Assembly: GCA_043798355.1 (NCBI GenBank)
Contig: JAZDOT010000047.1
Coordinates: forward strand, 1-64,000
Direction: 5' to 3'
DNA from: JAZDOT01 sp043798355
Lineage (GTDB): Bacteria; Patescibacteriota; Gracilibacteria; Peribacterales; Peribacteraceae
Length of the DNA stretch: 64,000 bases
Shown in pieces: positions 1 through 7,627 of this stretch (its first letter is position 1; each line of letters begins with the position of its first letter). Position numbers and translations under genes: made by a program. The notes beneath the pieces were generated by a model. That model saw nothing but the letters and a program-made list of their open reading frames with translations, did no database searches and had not been told where the DNA came from.

Positions 1-155
1 TTAACGTCATCCTCATGCAGTATCTTGTGTGGTTCAACACCGAACGCCCCCACTACGCTTTGGAGCTTCAATCTCCACTCCAGTTTCTGCTACAGTGGAC
101 GGCGACCCAGCAAGAGTGCAATTACAGGTGGACCGATACAATACCTACCATTTGA
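1..155 (+). CDS. Transposase/integrase C-terminal fragment (cut by window edge)
   Basis: The frame is open from the left edge to TGA at 153-155, giving about 50 residues. It contains YLVWFNTERPHYALELQSP, which matches the end of the DDE integrase core (rve) of IS3/IS481-type transposases, where a W-F/Y-N-x-x-R-P-H motif is followed by a S/T-P. The catalytic residues lie outside the window, so I cannot say whether the element is complete. No terminal inverted repeat was recognised after the stop. Confidence 0.7.
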   Translation, partial: NVILMQYLVWFNTERPHYALELQSPLQFLLQWTATQQECNYRWTDTIPTI

Positions 156-198
156 AGAATATTCCATTAGAATATGAAACATGATTACAGTCTCCTTG

Positions 199-1236
199 AT
201 GAAAAAAACTTCCTCCACTTTTCTCTGCGCATTGCTGGTCTTCGCGGGAAGCACAGTGCACGCCTCAGCCGGATTCACAGATATCCCTCAGAATGTCTGG
301 TTCGCTGAGTATGTTCAAGAAGCTGCGGATGCTGGAATCGTCAGTGGGTACAGGGATGCGCAAGGAAATGTAACAGGCAAATTCGGCCCTGCTGATTCTG
401 TCACACTCGCACAGGCGCTGAAAATTGCCGTGCTGAGCGCAGGGTATGATCCAACGAACTACAGCGAACACTGCCTCACTCCAGACACTCCGTGGTACAA
501 GACGTATGATTGTGTCGGCCAAGCAGAAACAATCATGCCTTTCATTGGCGTTCTGTGGGAGTGTTATGAAGGATGTACTGCACAAACAAGAGCTGATACG
601 TGGAATGCTCCTGCGACAAGAATCCAGGTGGCATATATGATCGCCCGTGCATTCAAAGTTCCTGATGGTTCAACGAAGTCGCCTCTCTCTGGTGTCAGAG
701 TTCCCGTTCCAACGAGTACAATTGAATTGCCCTTCTCCGATGTCGATGCTTTTATAATAGGAGCCATTGAACTCGCCTCACTCTCACGCGAAGGAATTGT
801 GAAAGGCGATACCGATGTATCAGGCCATCCACTGGGGCGCTTCCGCCCGTACGCACCGATCAATCGGGCTGAAGCGGCAAAGATTGCGATGGTGGCACGC
901 AGGAAATTCGGCACCCCGGGAAAAGGAAGAACCCTGCGTAACGCAAAAATAGATTTTAACTACACGGTTGTGAATATGAGGTATACGAATGAGGGATTCG
1001 GTTCTTCTGACCTTCAAATCAAACAGGGATCTGCCATCAACATCTGCAATGAGAGTGTCATCAAGCTAAAAGTGGCATCACCCGAAATTCCTTCGATGGA
1101 TGACCTCGCCGAGGTTCCTGCTGGAAATCCTTCCATGTGCGCATCATTCCAATTCAAATTCATGGATCTGGGCACATTTCACATTCGTAATCAGTATGAC
1201 GCTTCAAAGGAAATGACTGTCGAAGTCATTCCATGA
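199..1236 (+). CDS. SLH-domain surface protein with C-terminal cupredoxin-like domain
   Basis: Exported cell-surface protein of 345 residues. Residues 1-24 form a signal peptide (MKKTSSTFLCALLVFAG); the ATG at 199 is chosen over the in-frame ATG at 181 because it puts the lysines at the N-terminus. SLH units lie at about 25-80 (FTDIPQNVWFAEYV) and 178-235 (FSDVDAFIIGAIELAS), with a degenerate one between them. SLH domains normally bind secondary cell-wall polymers. Residues 253-345 look like a cupredoxin fold (IKQGSAINICNES, then DLGTFHIRNQYDASKEMTVEV), but the usual C-x-H-x-M copper ligands near the end are not intact, so copper binding is doubtful. SLH is firm; the C-terminal call is moderate. 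Confidence 0.8.
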   Translation: MKKTSSTFLCALLVFAGSTVHASAGFTDIPQNVWFAEYVQEAADAGIVSGYRDAQGNVTGKFGPADSVTLAQALKIAVLSAGYDPTNYSEHCLTPDTPWYKTYDCVGQAETIMPFIGVLWECYEGCTAQTRADTWNAPATRIQVAYMIARAFKVPDGSTKSPLSGVRVPVPTSTIELPFSDVDAFIIGAIELASLSREGIVKGDTDVSGHPLGRFRPYAPINRAEAAKIAMVARRKFGTPGKGRTLRNAKIDFNYTVVNMRYTNEGFGSSDLQIKQGSAINICNESVIKLKVASPEIPSMDDLAEVPAGNPSMCASFQFKFMDLGTFHIRNQYDASKEMTVEVIP

Positions 1237-1345
1237 TCCATCGCTCCACCGTAAAGATCTCTCATTCAACTTCACAGCAACACAGAGGTCGCGGAACACA
1301 TGTGCGAGCTCTTCAGACCCGAATTCAATTCTGAACCACCTCTTC
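1237..1345. other. Short convergent intergenic gap
   Basis: This gap lies between the SLH gene and dcd, which converge. I see no clear hairpin with a T-run and no gene in it. Confidence 0.5.
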
Positions 1346-1936
1346 TTAGTCACTCGCTTGAAACTCCGGATCGCTGTCGAGGCGGCTCTCCTCGGGCAAC
1401 ATCTGCCCCTGATACTTGCTCCCCGGCTTTTTGTCGTACGGCATTTCGGCAGGGCTGCTCATGGTCTCGAACGCCAGCTGGCAGACGCGCATCCCGGGAT
1501 ACAGGACGACGGGGAGGCGGTTCAAGTTGCTGATTTCAAGCGTGATCGTCCCCGAGAACCCGGGATCCACGAATCCCGCCGTCGAGTGCACGATGATCCC
1601 AAGACGGCCGAGTGAACTTCTTCCCTCCACGCGCACGACCATATCGTCGGGTACGGTGAGTTTCTCCTTGGTGACTCCCAGGACGAATTCCCCCGGTTGT
1701 ACGATGAACGAATCCCCGTCCGGGACGGTGATGGTCCGCATGTTGCCGGAGAATGTTTCGGGAACCTTGGGATCGAGGATGGCAAAGCGGCTGTGCTCGT
1801 AGAGCTTGAAGGTGTTCCCCAACCGCAGATCCATGGAACTGGCATGGATGTGCCGCAGAAGCTCCGGCTGATCCGACTCCACCTTCAATCGGCCTTCCGC
1901 GAGGAGCCGGCGAATGTCCCGGTCAGAGAAGATCAT
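1346..1936 (-). CDS. dcd: dCTP deaminase, probably the bifunctional dUMP-forming type
   Basis: Deaminates dCTP in pyrimidine deoxynucleotide synthesis. It has 196 residues, the usual family length (190-195), starting at MIFSDRDIRRLL. Visible motifs are the nucleotide-binding GRSSLGRLG and the catalytic-Glu stretch HSTAGFVDPGFSGTITLE, then PGMRVCQLAFE and GSKYQGQ near the C-terminus. The HSTAGF(V/I)DPGFSG form matches the mycobacterial/methanogen bifunctional dCTP deaminase-dUTPase (dCTP to dUMP) better than the E. coli VTAHRIDPGWSG form; the bifunctional call is inference. It is divergent from the gene at 2021, with an 84-base gap holding that gene's promoter. Confidence 0.93.
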   Translation of the reverse strand: MIFSDRDIRRLLAEGRLKVESDQPELLRHIHASSMDLRLGNTFKLYEHSRFAILDPKVPETFSGNMRTITVPDGDSFIVQPGEFVLGVTKEKLTVPDDMVVRVEGRSSLGRLGIIVHSTAGFVDPGFSGTITLEISNLNRLPVVLYPGMRVCQLAFETMSSPAEMPYDKKPGSKYQGQMLPEESRLDSDPEFQASD

Positions 1937-1983
1937 GAGTCGGGAGGATAGCAGAAAGAAGAAGGAGAAACATGCAACATTCG

Positions 1984-2012
1984 TTGCCTGCAACGGCAAA
2001 AGCCGCAACAAT
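1984..2012 (+). promoter_or_regulatory. Promoter of the gene at 2021
   Basis: TTGCCT (1984-1989), a 17-base spacer and AACAAT (2007-2012), followed by only 8 bases before ATG 2021. Such spacing predicts a transcript starting at or next to the start codon. Confidence 0.45.
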
Positions 2013-2020
2013 GTTTCCCC

Positions 2021-3766
2021 ATGCCCGCCACAATGAGCAATCTTGACCGGCAGGAGCGGGAAGACGTCTGGGAGGAGGGTAGCGAATTCGCAGAGCGGCT
2101 TTCGCAGTTGCATCACTACTTCCGGGAATATGTGCACTACACATTCGACGTTCTGGGTGCGGCTTCAGAAGAGCAAACGAGGGAGCTGCTGGAAGGCTTG
2201 CGCTATATCTCTTCCGCATCGCAACTGAAAGAATGGGAGGAATCGATCCCAAAATACGAAGAGATGAAACACGCCGCCCACGAGCTCTACCACACAAAGC
2301 TCATGGATCGGCTGCTGGAAACCTATAACAGCTCTCCGCGCGCCATGTGCATGGATAAGATCAAAAAATGGGGTGAGCGTTTCCGCGATAAAGATGTGCA
2401 CTACAAAGTGAAGGAAAATTTCATTGAAAAAATCCTGCCCACGTACATTGCCCGCTGGAAGAAAATCGCACAGGAAAGAGAGGAGCTCTTACAAGTGGCA
2501 CGCAAGAGGCCACTTTCAGGAAAAGCGCTGGATGAACTCAAAGAGTTCTTCGATGAAGAAGCATTCCTCCATCTGAGCTACCCCGAACGCGTCGGAATCG
2601 TCGCCCAGGCACGATCGAAACTTTCCATCACGACAAAGGATGGAGCGATTCAAAATCTCTACGAAAACGCATTTGCCCTGCTGCAGACAACGGCGAGAAA
2701 CGGAGACATGAGCAAAGGGAAAGTCGGCGTGTGGATGGAACGGATCTTCTCAAGCAAAGCCTCACCTAAACAAATCGCGGATTTCCTCGATAAACGTAAA
2801 TCAATGTCTCTCCCGCGTCTGATCGAACAATGGGCGATCGTACGGAAAAAATTCGACACCATCGAGGACCGCCGGAAGAAGGAAGGCACGCCGCGCGGGT
2901 TCAACTTCGTTTCACAGGACAAATTTTTGGACTGGCACTACACTCAGCGCCTCGCATACGTCAGGGAAGCCGAGCAGCGATTTACGGACATCAGCAGAGA
3001 AAACCCCCTGCTCCTTGCGATCCGCCACGAACTGGATGCGGAAGATTGGGAAGAGGCGAAAGCGCTGATCGCGGAAGCGGAAGCAGGTGACCTTTCCGAA
3101 AAGGACCGCGGAAAAGTGGCCTCCATGAAGAACTACCTGAAGGAGCACGAGGCGAAGAAAACGGTGAAGAAGACGGCCGGAGAGAGCCCGCTGGAGGCGC
3201 AGCAAGAATTGGGGTATCTCATCGGTCTCCTTCCCGATTCCCTCCAACCGCTCTACTGGAAAGCGATTGCAGCGAAGAAATTCCGCTGTCTCACCTCCCT
3301 CATGTACAACCGCGTGTGGTGCCGCAGGCGCTTCTATCTCGATGACAGAAAAGAGGAAGAGCAACGCGTGCGTTCCACCGAGGAAACGCGCATGCACGTG
3401 GAATACGGACACGGAAAAGGCCTCGAGAACGAAGATATCGACAATTTCCAGAAGCCTTCCATCCGCTCATACAAGGACCCGAACGTGAACGCACCGCAGG
3501 TTCTCTTCACCACGAGCGAGGGACACAACGCGCTCGTTTCCAGAATGATCGAAGAGGACAATCACATGTTCCGCTACTGGTCGACTCTCGTTCCCATCGG
3601 CGTCGACTACGCGACCCACGCATTCGTCGTGGAACACCTCCACCACCGCATGAAGCGGTGCCTGCGCATCCTGGAGGGGGCGGGCATCTCACCCGTCCCC
3701 GCAGCCGAGATCATTCACAAGGACCAGTTCGATGCGGCCGAAGCTCATCTGGCGATTGCCGCGTAG
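2021..3766 (+). CDS. Large charged, mainly helical protein of unknown function
   Basis: I do not recognise a family. It has 581 residues, is rich in Glu, Lys and Arg, has long predicted helices and no signal peptide or membrane segment, so it is presumably cytoplasmic. Conserved-looking stretches are MCMDKIKKWGERFRDKDVHYK and, near the C-terminus, PNVNAPQVLFTTSEGHNALV. An alternative start is ATG 2033 (MSNLDRQ), but the -10/ATG spacing favours 2021. The gene stands alone, with dcd divergent upstream and the DM13 lipoprotein 83 bases downstream. Confidence 0.75.
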   Translation: MPATMSNLDRQEREDVWEEGSEFAERLSQLHHYFREYVHYTFDVLGAASEEQTRELLEGLRYISSASQLKEWEESIPKYEEMKHAAHELYHTKLMDRLLETYNSSPRAMCMDKIKKWGERFRDKDVHYKVKENFIEKILPTYIARWKKIAQEREELLQVARKRPLSGKALDELKEFFDEEAFLHLSYPERVGIVAQARSKLSITTKDGAIQNLYENAFALLQTTARNGDMSKGKVGVWMERIFSSKASPKQIADFLDKRKSMSLPRLIEQWAIVRKKFDTIEDRRKKEGTPRGFNFVSQDKFLDWHYTQRLAYVREAEQRFTDISRENPLLLAIRHELDAEDWEEAKALIAEAEAGDLSEKDRGKVASMKNYLKEHEAKKTVKKTAGESPLEAQQELGYLIGLLPDSLQPLYWKAIAAKKFRCLTSLMYNRVWCRRRFYLDDRKEEEQRVRSTEETRMHVEYGHGKGLENEDIDNFQKPSIRSYKDPNVNAPQVLFTTSEGHNALVSRMIEEDNHMFRYWSTLVPIGVDYATHAFVVEHLHHRMKRCLRILEGAGISPVPAAEIIHKDQFDAAEAHLAIAA

Positions 3767-3849
3767 CAGAAGTGAAGGAAATACACTTTTTGTCTTGAAA
3801 TAAGCCAGCGCCGGATGCAAAGTACACTCCCGTTTTTTCTCCTCTTCCT

Positions 3850-4431
3850 ATGAAACTCCGCGCTCTCTCCTTGATGCTGCCGCTCCTTCTCGCCGGATGC
3901 GCGAAGAGCGCTTGGAATCCCCCCGTGCAAACCCTCCTCGCAAATCCCCTCTACGCAGAACGCTACGCTGCAGACATGGTCAACCGCCTGACGGACATGG
4001 AGATTCGTCAGGATCCCCTTCTGCAAGATGCCGGAAAAAAAGGCCTCATTGAACGGACGAAAGCTGAGTGGCTCCTCAGAGTGAAATCCGCCCGGGATGC
4101 CCAGAAGAAAGGATTCGTCGGGGAATTCGTCACGGGCTCCGAAGAGGTGCTCGGCAGAGCACTCTCCCTCAATGACACGCTCTACTTCTCGGAGGAATTT
4201 CTGACCTATCCCGGACCGGACCTGCGGGTCTTCCTCACGCACGCCCTCGACCCGCGCGACGCACCCTTCCCTGATGCCACGAGCATCGATTTAGGACCGA
4301 TCGAATCCCCCTACGGCGCAAAAACGCTCATTGTCCCTCATCAGGAAGATCCCGCATATCTCCGCACAGTCGTCCTCTGGGACGTCCGCCTCCAGCGCCT
4401 CTACGGGTTCGCACAGCTCCACAAAGAGTAA
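3850..4431 (+). CDS. DM13-domain lipoprotein
   Basis: Membrane-anchored lipoprotein of 193 residues. The signal peptide ends in the lipobox LLAGC (Cys17). Residues about 100-193 match the DM13 pattern: a short strand with LYFSEEFLTYPGPDLRVFL, then the conserved leucine-glycine step IDLGPIESPYGAKTLIVP, then TVVLWDVRLQRLYGFAQL. DM13 domains have been proposed to take part in extracellular electron transfer or redox chemistry. It converges with a DsbA-like lipoprotein gene 98 bases away, which fits a shared extracytoplasmic redox role; that link is inference. A TACACT box sits 21 bases upstream of the ATG. Confidence 0.8.
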   Translation: MKLRALSLMLPLLLAGCAKSAWNPPVQTLLANPLYAERYAADMVNRLTDMEIRQDPLLQDAGKKGLIERTKAEWLLRVKSARDAQKKGFVGEFVTGSEEVLGRALSLNDTLYFSEEFLTYPGPDLRVFLTHALDPRDAPFPDATSIDLGPIESPYGAKTLIVPHQEDPAYLRTVVLWDVRLQRLYGFAQLHKE

Positions 4432-4481
4432 GAATGAGCAGGAAACTTTCCCTATCCTCTTCGACTTCTTCGGTTTCCTCG

Positions 4482-4528
4482 GCTTCCCGCGCCTCGGCAG
4501 AGCCGCGAGGCGACGCCGGGTCTGTTTC
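4482..4528 (+). repeat. 47-bp palindromic repeat, copy 1
   Basis: Identical over 47 bases to the reverse complement of 9003-9049. The core CGCCTCGGC-AGA-GCCGCGAGGCG can fold as a hairpin. This copy lies between two convergent lipoprotein genes and ends just before the DsbA-like gene's stop codon. Confidence 0.85.
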
Positions 4529-4529
4529 T

Positions 4530-5123
4530 TCAGAGTTTCTGCTGCATCGTCTTCACCGCCGCTTCAATAGCCGCACTGAGCGTATCGAACCCCGCTTCCA
4601 CCTGTTGCCCGTTCACAAAAAATGTGGGAGTGCCTTCCACACCCAGCTTCTGCCCTTCATCCTCATCGGCCAGAACGAGATCTCTCTTGCTCCGGGACTT
4701 CCAGCAGCTCTCGAACGTGGAAACGTCTAATTTCAGGATGCCTGCCCACGAGAGGAGCGCATCGTAACTCAGGCGACTCTGCTGCTCGAACGAAAGATCC
4801 ACGAACTCCCAGAATTTCCCCTGATCCGCGGCGCACTCGCTGGCTTCAGCGGCATCCAGAGCGAAGCGGTGGACAGAGCGAAGTGGGAAATGCTTGAAGT
4901 CGAGGCGGATGACGGAACCGTACTTCTGGAGGATGGGGAGCACGACCCCTTTGTGCACCACCTGACAGGCCGGACACTGCAGATCCGTGTACTCCACGAC
5001 ACGGATGATCCCGTTGGCATTCCCGCGGGGAGGACGCGCGGACACGAGCGGCTCGCTCGGCGTGCATGCAGAAAAAACGGTGGAAAGCAGAACGGCGAAG
5101 GCGAGGAGAGAGGCGCGTCGCAT
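4530..5123 (-). CDS. DsbA-like thiol oxidoreductase lipoprotein
   Basis: Extracytoplasmic thioredoxin-fold protein of 197 residues, starting at MRRASLLAF. The lipobox is VFSAC (Cys20). The redox motif CPAC is at residues 50-53 inside VVEYTDLQCPACQ, and the cis-proline loop GTPTFFVNG lies near the C-terminus, typical of the DsbA/thioredoxin_4 family (BdbD-like). It probably forms or shuffles disulfides in exported proteins; this window has Cys-rich exported candidates, for example the product of 29225. It is convergent with the DM13 lipoprotein and divergent from dnaX. Confidence 0.88.
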   Translation of the reverse strand: MRRASLLAFAVLLSTVFSACTPSEPLVSARPPRGNANGIIRVVEYTDLQCPACQVVHKGVVLPILQKYGSVIRLDFKHFPLRSVHRFALDAAEASECAADQGKFWEFVDLSFEQQSRLSYDALLSWAGILKLDVSTFESCWKSRSKRDLVLADEDEGQKLGVEGTPTFFVNGQQVEAGFDTLSAAIEAAVKTMQQKL

Positions 5124-5231
5124 AGCCGGGATAGAATGGCAGGATCTCTTTGGAGGGGCAAACAATCGAATGACCTTTCTGCCCTCTTTTTCTTCTTTGC
5201 CCTCTTTGCCCTCCCACATTCCTCCAAACAA

Positions 5232-5260
5232 TTGCCCCCCTCCTCCAAGCCAAGTACACT
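5232..5260 (+). promoter_or_regulatory. dnaX promoter
   Basis: TTGCCC (5232-5237), a 17-base spacer and TACACT (5255-5260), then 10 bases to the ATG. There is no Shine-Dalgarno sequence. The transcript is predicted to start about 3 bases before the start codon. Confidence 0.55.
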
Positions 5261-5270
5261 AATCACCCCA

Positions 5271-6815
5271 ATGTCTCTCTACCGCAAGTACCGGCCGCAG
5301 AGTTTCGCCGACGTCGTCGGCCAGGATCCGGTCGTCGACACGCTCGAACAGGCGGCCAAGCAGGATAAATTGGCGCACGCCTACCTGTTCGCTGGCGGCC
5401 GCGGGACGGGGAAGACCTCCGTTGCGCGCATCCTGGCGAAGATCCTGATGATTCACAACGTCGAAGACGAGAACATACGGCAGACGATCGTACGGGGCGT
5501 CGAGGAGGGCAGCAGCATCGATCTCCTCGAGATCGACGCAGCCAGCACGCGCGGCATCGATGACGTCCGCGACCTCATCGAGAAGATCCAGTTTTCGCCG
5601 GTGGTTTCAGGCGCGAAGGTGTACATCATCGACGAGGTGCACATGCTCACGAAAGAGGCATTCAATGCTCTCCTGAAAACGCTGGAAGAGCCGCCCTCCT
5701 ACGCTTTCTTCATCCTCGCAACCACCGAACTGAACAAGATCCCCCTCACCATCCAGTCCCGCTGCCAATGCTTCCCTTTCCGCTCGATCGGTGAAGAGGA
5801 GATCATCCGCCGTCTGCAGTTCATCGCGGATCAGGAGAGGATCACTGTGGAGCGCGATGCCCTGCGGGCGATCGCCCACGCCGTCCAGGGCGGGATGCGC
5901 GACGCCATCTCGCTCCTCGACCAACTCCAATCCCTCCCGAAGATCACCAAGAAAGATGTGGAGGATCGGATCGGCGCGAGCGCAGATCAGTATGCGGAAA
6001 CAGCGATGGAGGCCGTCATGGACGCAGATCTTCCCGTCATCATCGAGACGATCCGGCAGGTGGAAGAAGCGGGCATCGCACTGGATGTCTTCGTGCGAAA
6101 ACTCCTCGCAGCTGCCCGACAATCGCTCCATACCGCTATCGCGGAGAAGAAGCCGACGCTCGGAATCCAACGCGCCCTCGACATCCTGCTCTCTGCAATG
6201 CGCGACCTGCGCGTCGCAGCGGTTCCCGGGCTTGTGGTGGAGTCTGCACTCATCCGGCTCTGCTCGCCGGAAGAAGAGCCGGCTGCTTCGCGGGAGAAAG
6301 GCGCCGTGTTCGCCGCCCCGAAAAGCACAAAAGAAAAAACCAAGGCCGCCACAGAAAAACAGCCAGGAGCGGCCGCCTGTGGTGAGCACGGTCGAACCAT
6401 TCCTGGCCACGGGGAGAGCGAGCCTGGCCGCGGGGGGAACGAACCGCATCAGGAGACATCCGACATCCAGAACGCCGCCATCGAGGCGCCGGATCTGACC
6501 CTCGAAACCCTGCGAAGCGCATGGGAGAACATCATTGAACAGACGAAACCCGCTTCCGTACGCATGTCCCTGAAGAACGGACAGATCCTCTCTCTGGAAG
6601 AGCGCAGGGTGACCGTGGGCTTCGCTTCCACATTCCATCGCGACAAAGTGGCGCACCCCGAAGCCAGCCGTTCCATCGAAGAGATCATGCAAACCATTTT
6701 CAAGCGATCGCTGAAACTGGAGTGCATCGTCGGTGATATCCACAGCGAAGAGGACCACACGGCAGAGCAGCCGGACATCGATCTGGCTGAAGCGGCAGCC
6801 GAAGTATTCAAATGA
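5271..6815 (+). CDS. dnaX: DNA polymerase III subunit gamma/tau (clamp loader ATPase)
   Basis: AAA+ clamp-loader subunit of 514 residues, starting at MSLYRKYRPQSFADVVGQ. Walker A is GGRGTGKT (42-49), the DEVH box is at 121-124, sensor 1 is ATTE, the SRC arginine-finger motif is at 163-165 and sensor 2 is GGMRDAISLLDQ. The stretch at about 57-80, which in other DnaX proteins carries four zinc-binding cysteines, has none here. A low-complexity linker (about residues 355-400) contains a palindromic genomic repeat (DNA 6377-6417). The C-terminal part is short and has no recognisable tau domain. A long upstream extension of the frame exists, but the promoter at 5232 and the family N-terminus set the start at 5271. 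Confidence 0.95.
   Translation: MSLYRKYRPQSFADVVGQDPVVDTLEQAAKQDKLAHAYLFAGGRGTGKTSVARILAKILMIHNVEDENIRQTIVRGVEEGSSIDLLEIDAASTRGIDDVRDLIEKIQFSPVVSGAKVYIIDEVHMLTKEAFNALLKTLEEPPSYAFFILATTELNKIPLTIQSRCQCFPFRSIGEEEIIRRLQFIADQERITVERDALRAIAHAVQGGMRDAISLLDQLQSLPKITKKDVEDRIGASADQYAETAMEAVMDADLPVIIETIRQVEEAGIALDVFVRKLLAAARQSLHTAIAEKKPTLGIQRALDILLSAMRDLRVAAVPGLVVESALIRLCSPEEEPAASREKGAVFAAPKSTKEKTKAATEKQPGAAACGEHGRTIPGHGESEPGRGGNEPHQETSDIQNAAIEAPDLTLETLRSAWENIIEQTKPASVRMSLKNGQILSLEERRVTVGFASTFHRDKVAHPEASRSIEEIMQTIFKRSLKLECIVGDIHSEEDHTAEQPDIDLAEAAAEVFK
6377..6417 (+). repeat. Dispersed palindromic repeat inside dnaX
   Basis: Closely similar to the intergenic sequence at 55687-55722; both hold GAACCATTCCTGGC flanked by complementary arms. 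Here it is read in frame as part of the dnaX linker. Confidence 0.65.
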
Positions 6816-6841
6816 TACGTTGATCTCTTCATTTCTCACGT

Positions 6842-7420
6842 ATGCATCCCTCCGAAGCGAAACGTGAACTCAGGCGTTCCATCGAAGAACGCCTTGCCCA
6901 TCTCAGCAACGCTGCTCGCCTCCGCGAGAGCAGAACCCTCTGCCGATGCCTCCTCGAAGCGCTCCCGCATGACAGGGCTGTCTGCGCATACAGCGCGCTC
7001 CCGACCGAGGCGGACATCTCCCTCCTCCTCGAGGAGCTGAACAAGAGAGGGACTGCCGTTTACCTGCCCTGCGTCGAGAAGAGCGGCCTCACCTTTCGAC
7101 GCAGCGATCCGTCTGCGGAACTGAAACCGGGCCCCTTCCGCATTCCTGAACCCCCCAAAGAAGCAGAGGCGCTGGATCTGAGCTGCCAAATGATCGTCCT
7201 CGTCCCGGGACGGGCATTCGATCGGGAAGGGCACCGCCTCGGCCGCGGCAACGGCGGCTACGACCGGTGGATCGCTTCCGTACGCGGAATCAATCCCGCG
7301 GCCCGCATGTGGGGAGTCGCTCTGGAATGCCAACTGGTCGAGAGCGTCCCTACGGAAGAGCACGATCAAACAATGGATGCTGTCTTCACGGCTCGCGGGG
7401 TCGTCATGGGAGAACCCTGA
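6842..7420 (+). CDS. 5-formyltetrahydrofolate cyclo-ligase
   Basis: Converts 5-formyl-THF to 5,10-methenyl-THF using ATP. It has 192 residues, the usual length. The family signature VPGRAFDREGHRLGRGNGGYD (split here as VPGRAFD and GHRLGRGNGGYDRW) and the basic N-terminal helix are present. It starts 26 bases after dnaX and lies upstream of glyA, so it may share its transcript with dnaX. With glyA it forms a small one-carbon/folate group: GlyA-bound folate is the main source of 5-formyl-THF. Confidence 0.93.
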   Translation: MHPSEAKRELRRSIEERLAHLSNAARLRESRTLCRCLLEALPHDRAVCAYSALPTEADISLLLEELNKRGTAVYLPCVEKSGLTFRRSDPSAELKPGPFRIPEPPKEAEALDLSCQMIVLVPGRAFDREGHRLGRGNGGYDRWIASVRGINPAARMWGVALECQLVESVPTEEHDQTMDAVFTARGVVMGEP

Positions 7421-7424
7421 CGCT

Positions 7425-7493
7425 CTACTGATTGTAGTAGTAGATCAAACCGAAAGCGATGATCACGATGAGGACGGCGAAGCTGATGAGCAT
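7425..7493 (-). CDS. Possible very small membrane peptide
   Basis: A 22-residue frame (MLISFAVLIVIIAFGLIYYYNQ) reads as one clean transmembrane helix. The frame is open about 30 codons further upstream but without an ATG. The hydrophobic run is unlike the neighbouring non-coding sequence, but no ribosome site or promoter is clear. It lies between two plus-strand genes. Confidence 0.3.
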   Translation of the reverse strand: MLISFAVLIVIIAFGLIYYYNQ

Positions 7494-7627
7494 AATGCAT
7501 CCAGCATACGTGATCCACAAGTGTCCTGTCGAACACTCGCTGATCGCACAAGCAATGTGCTCATCGTTTCCTTGTGCTCCGCTCTAAAATCATTAGTCTA
7601 AAGATACTTTCCTCTCTTTTTCTTCCC

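Noticed and set aside
1300..1533. Plus-strand ORFs in the dcd region
   Set aside because: Antisense shadows of dcd.
4869..5270. N-terminal extension of dnaX by about 134 codons
   Set aside because: It would overlap the DsbA-like gene and lacks family similarity; the promoter TTGCCC-N17-TACACT and the family start MSLYRKYRP set the start at 5271.
5607..6839. Long minus-strand frame opposite dnaX
   Set aside because: Shadow of dnaX, whose AAA+ motifs are clear on the other strand.
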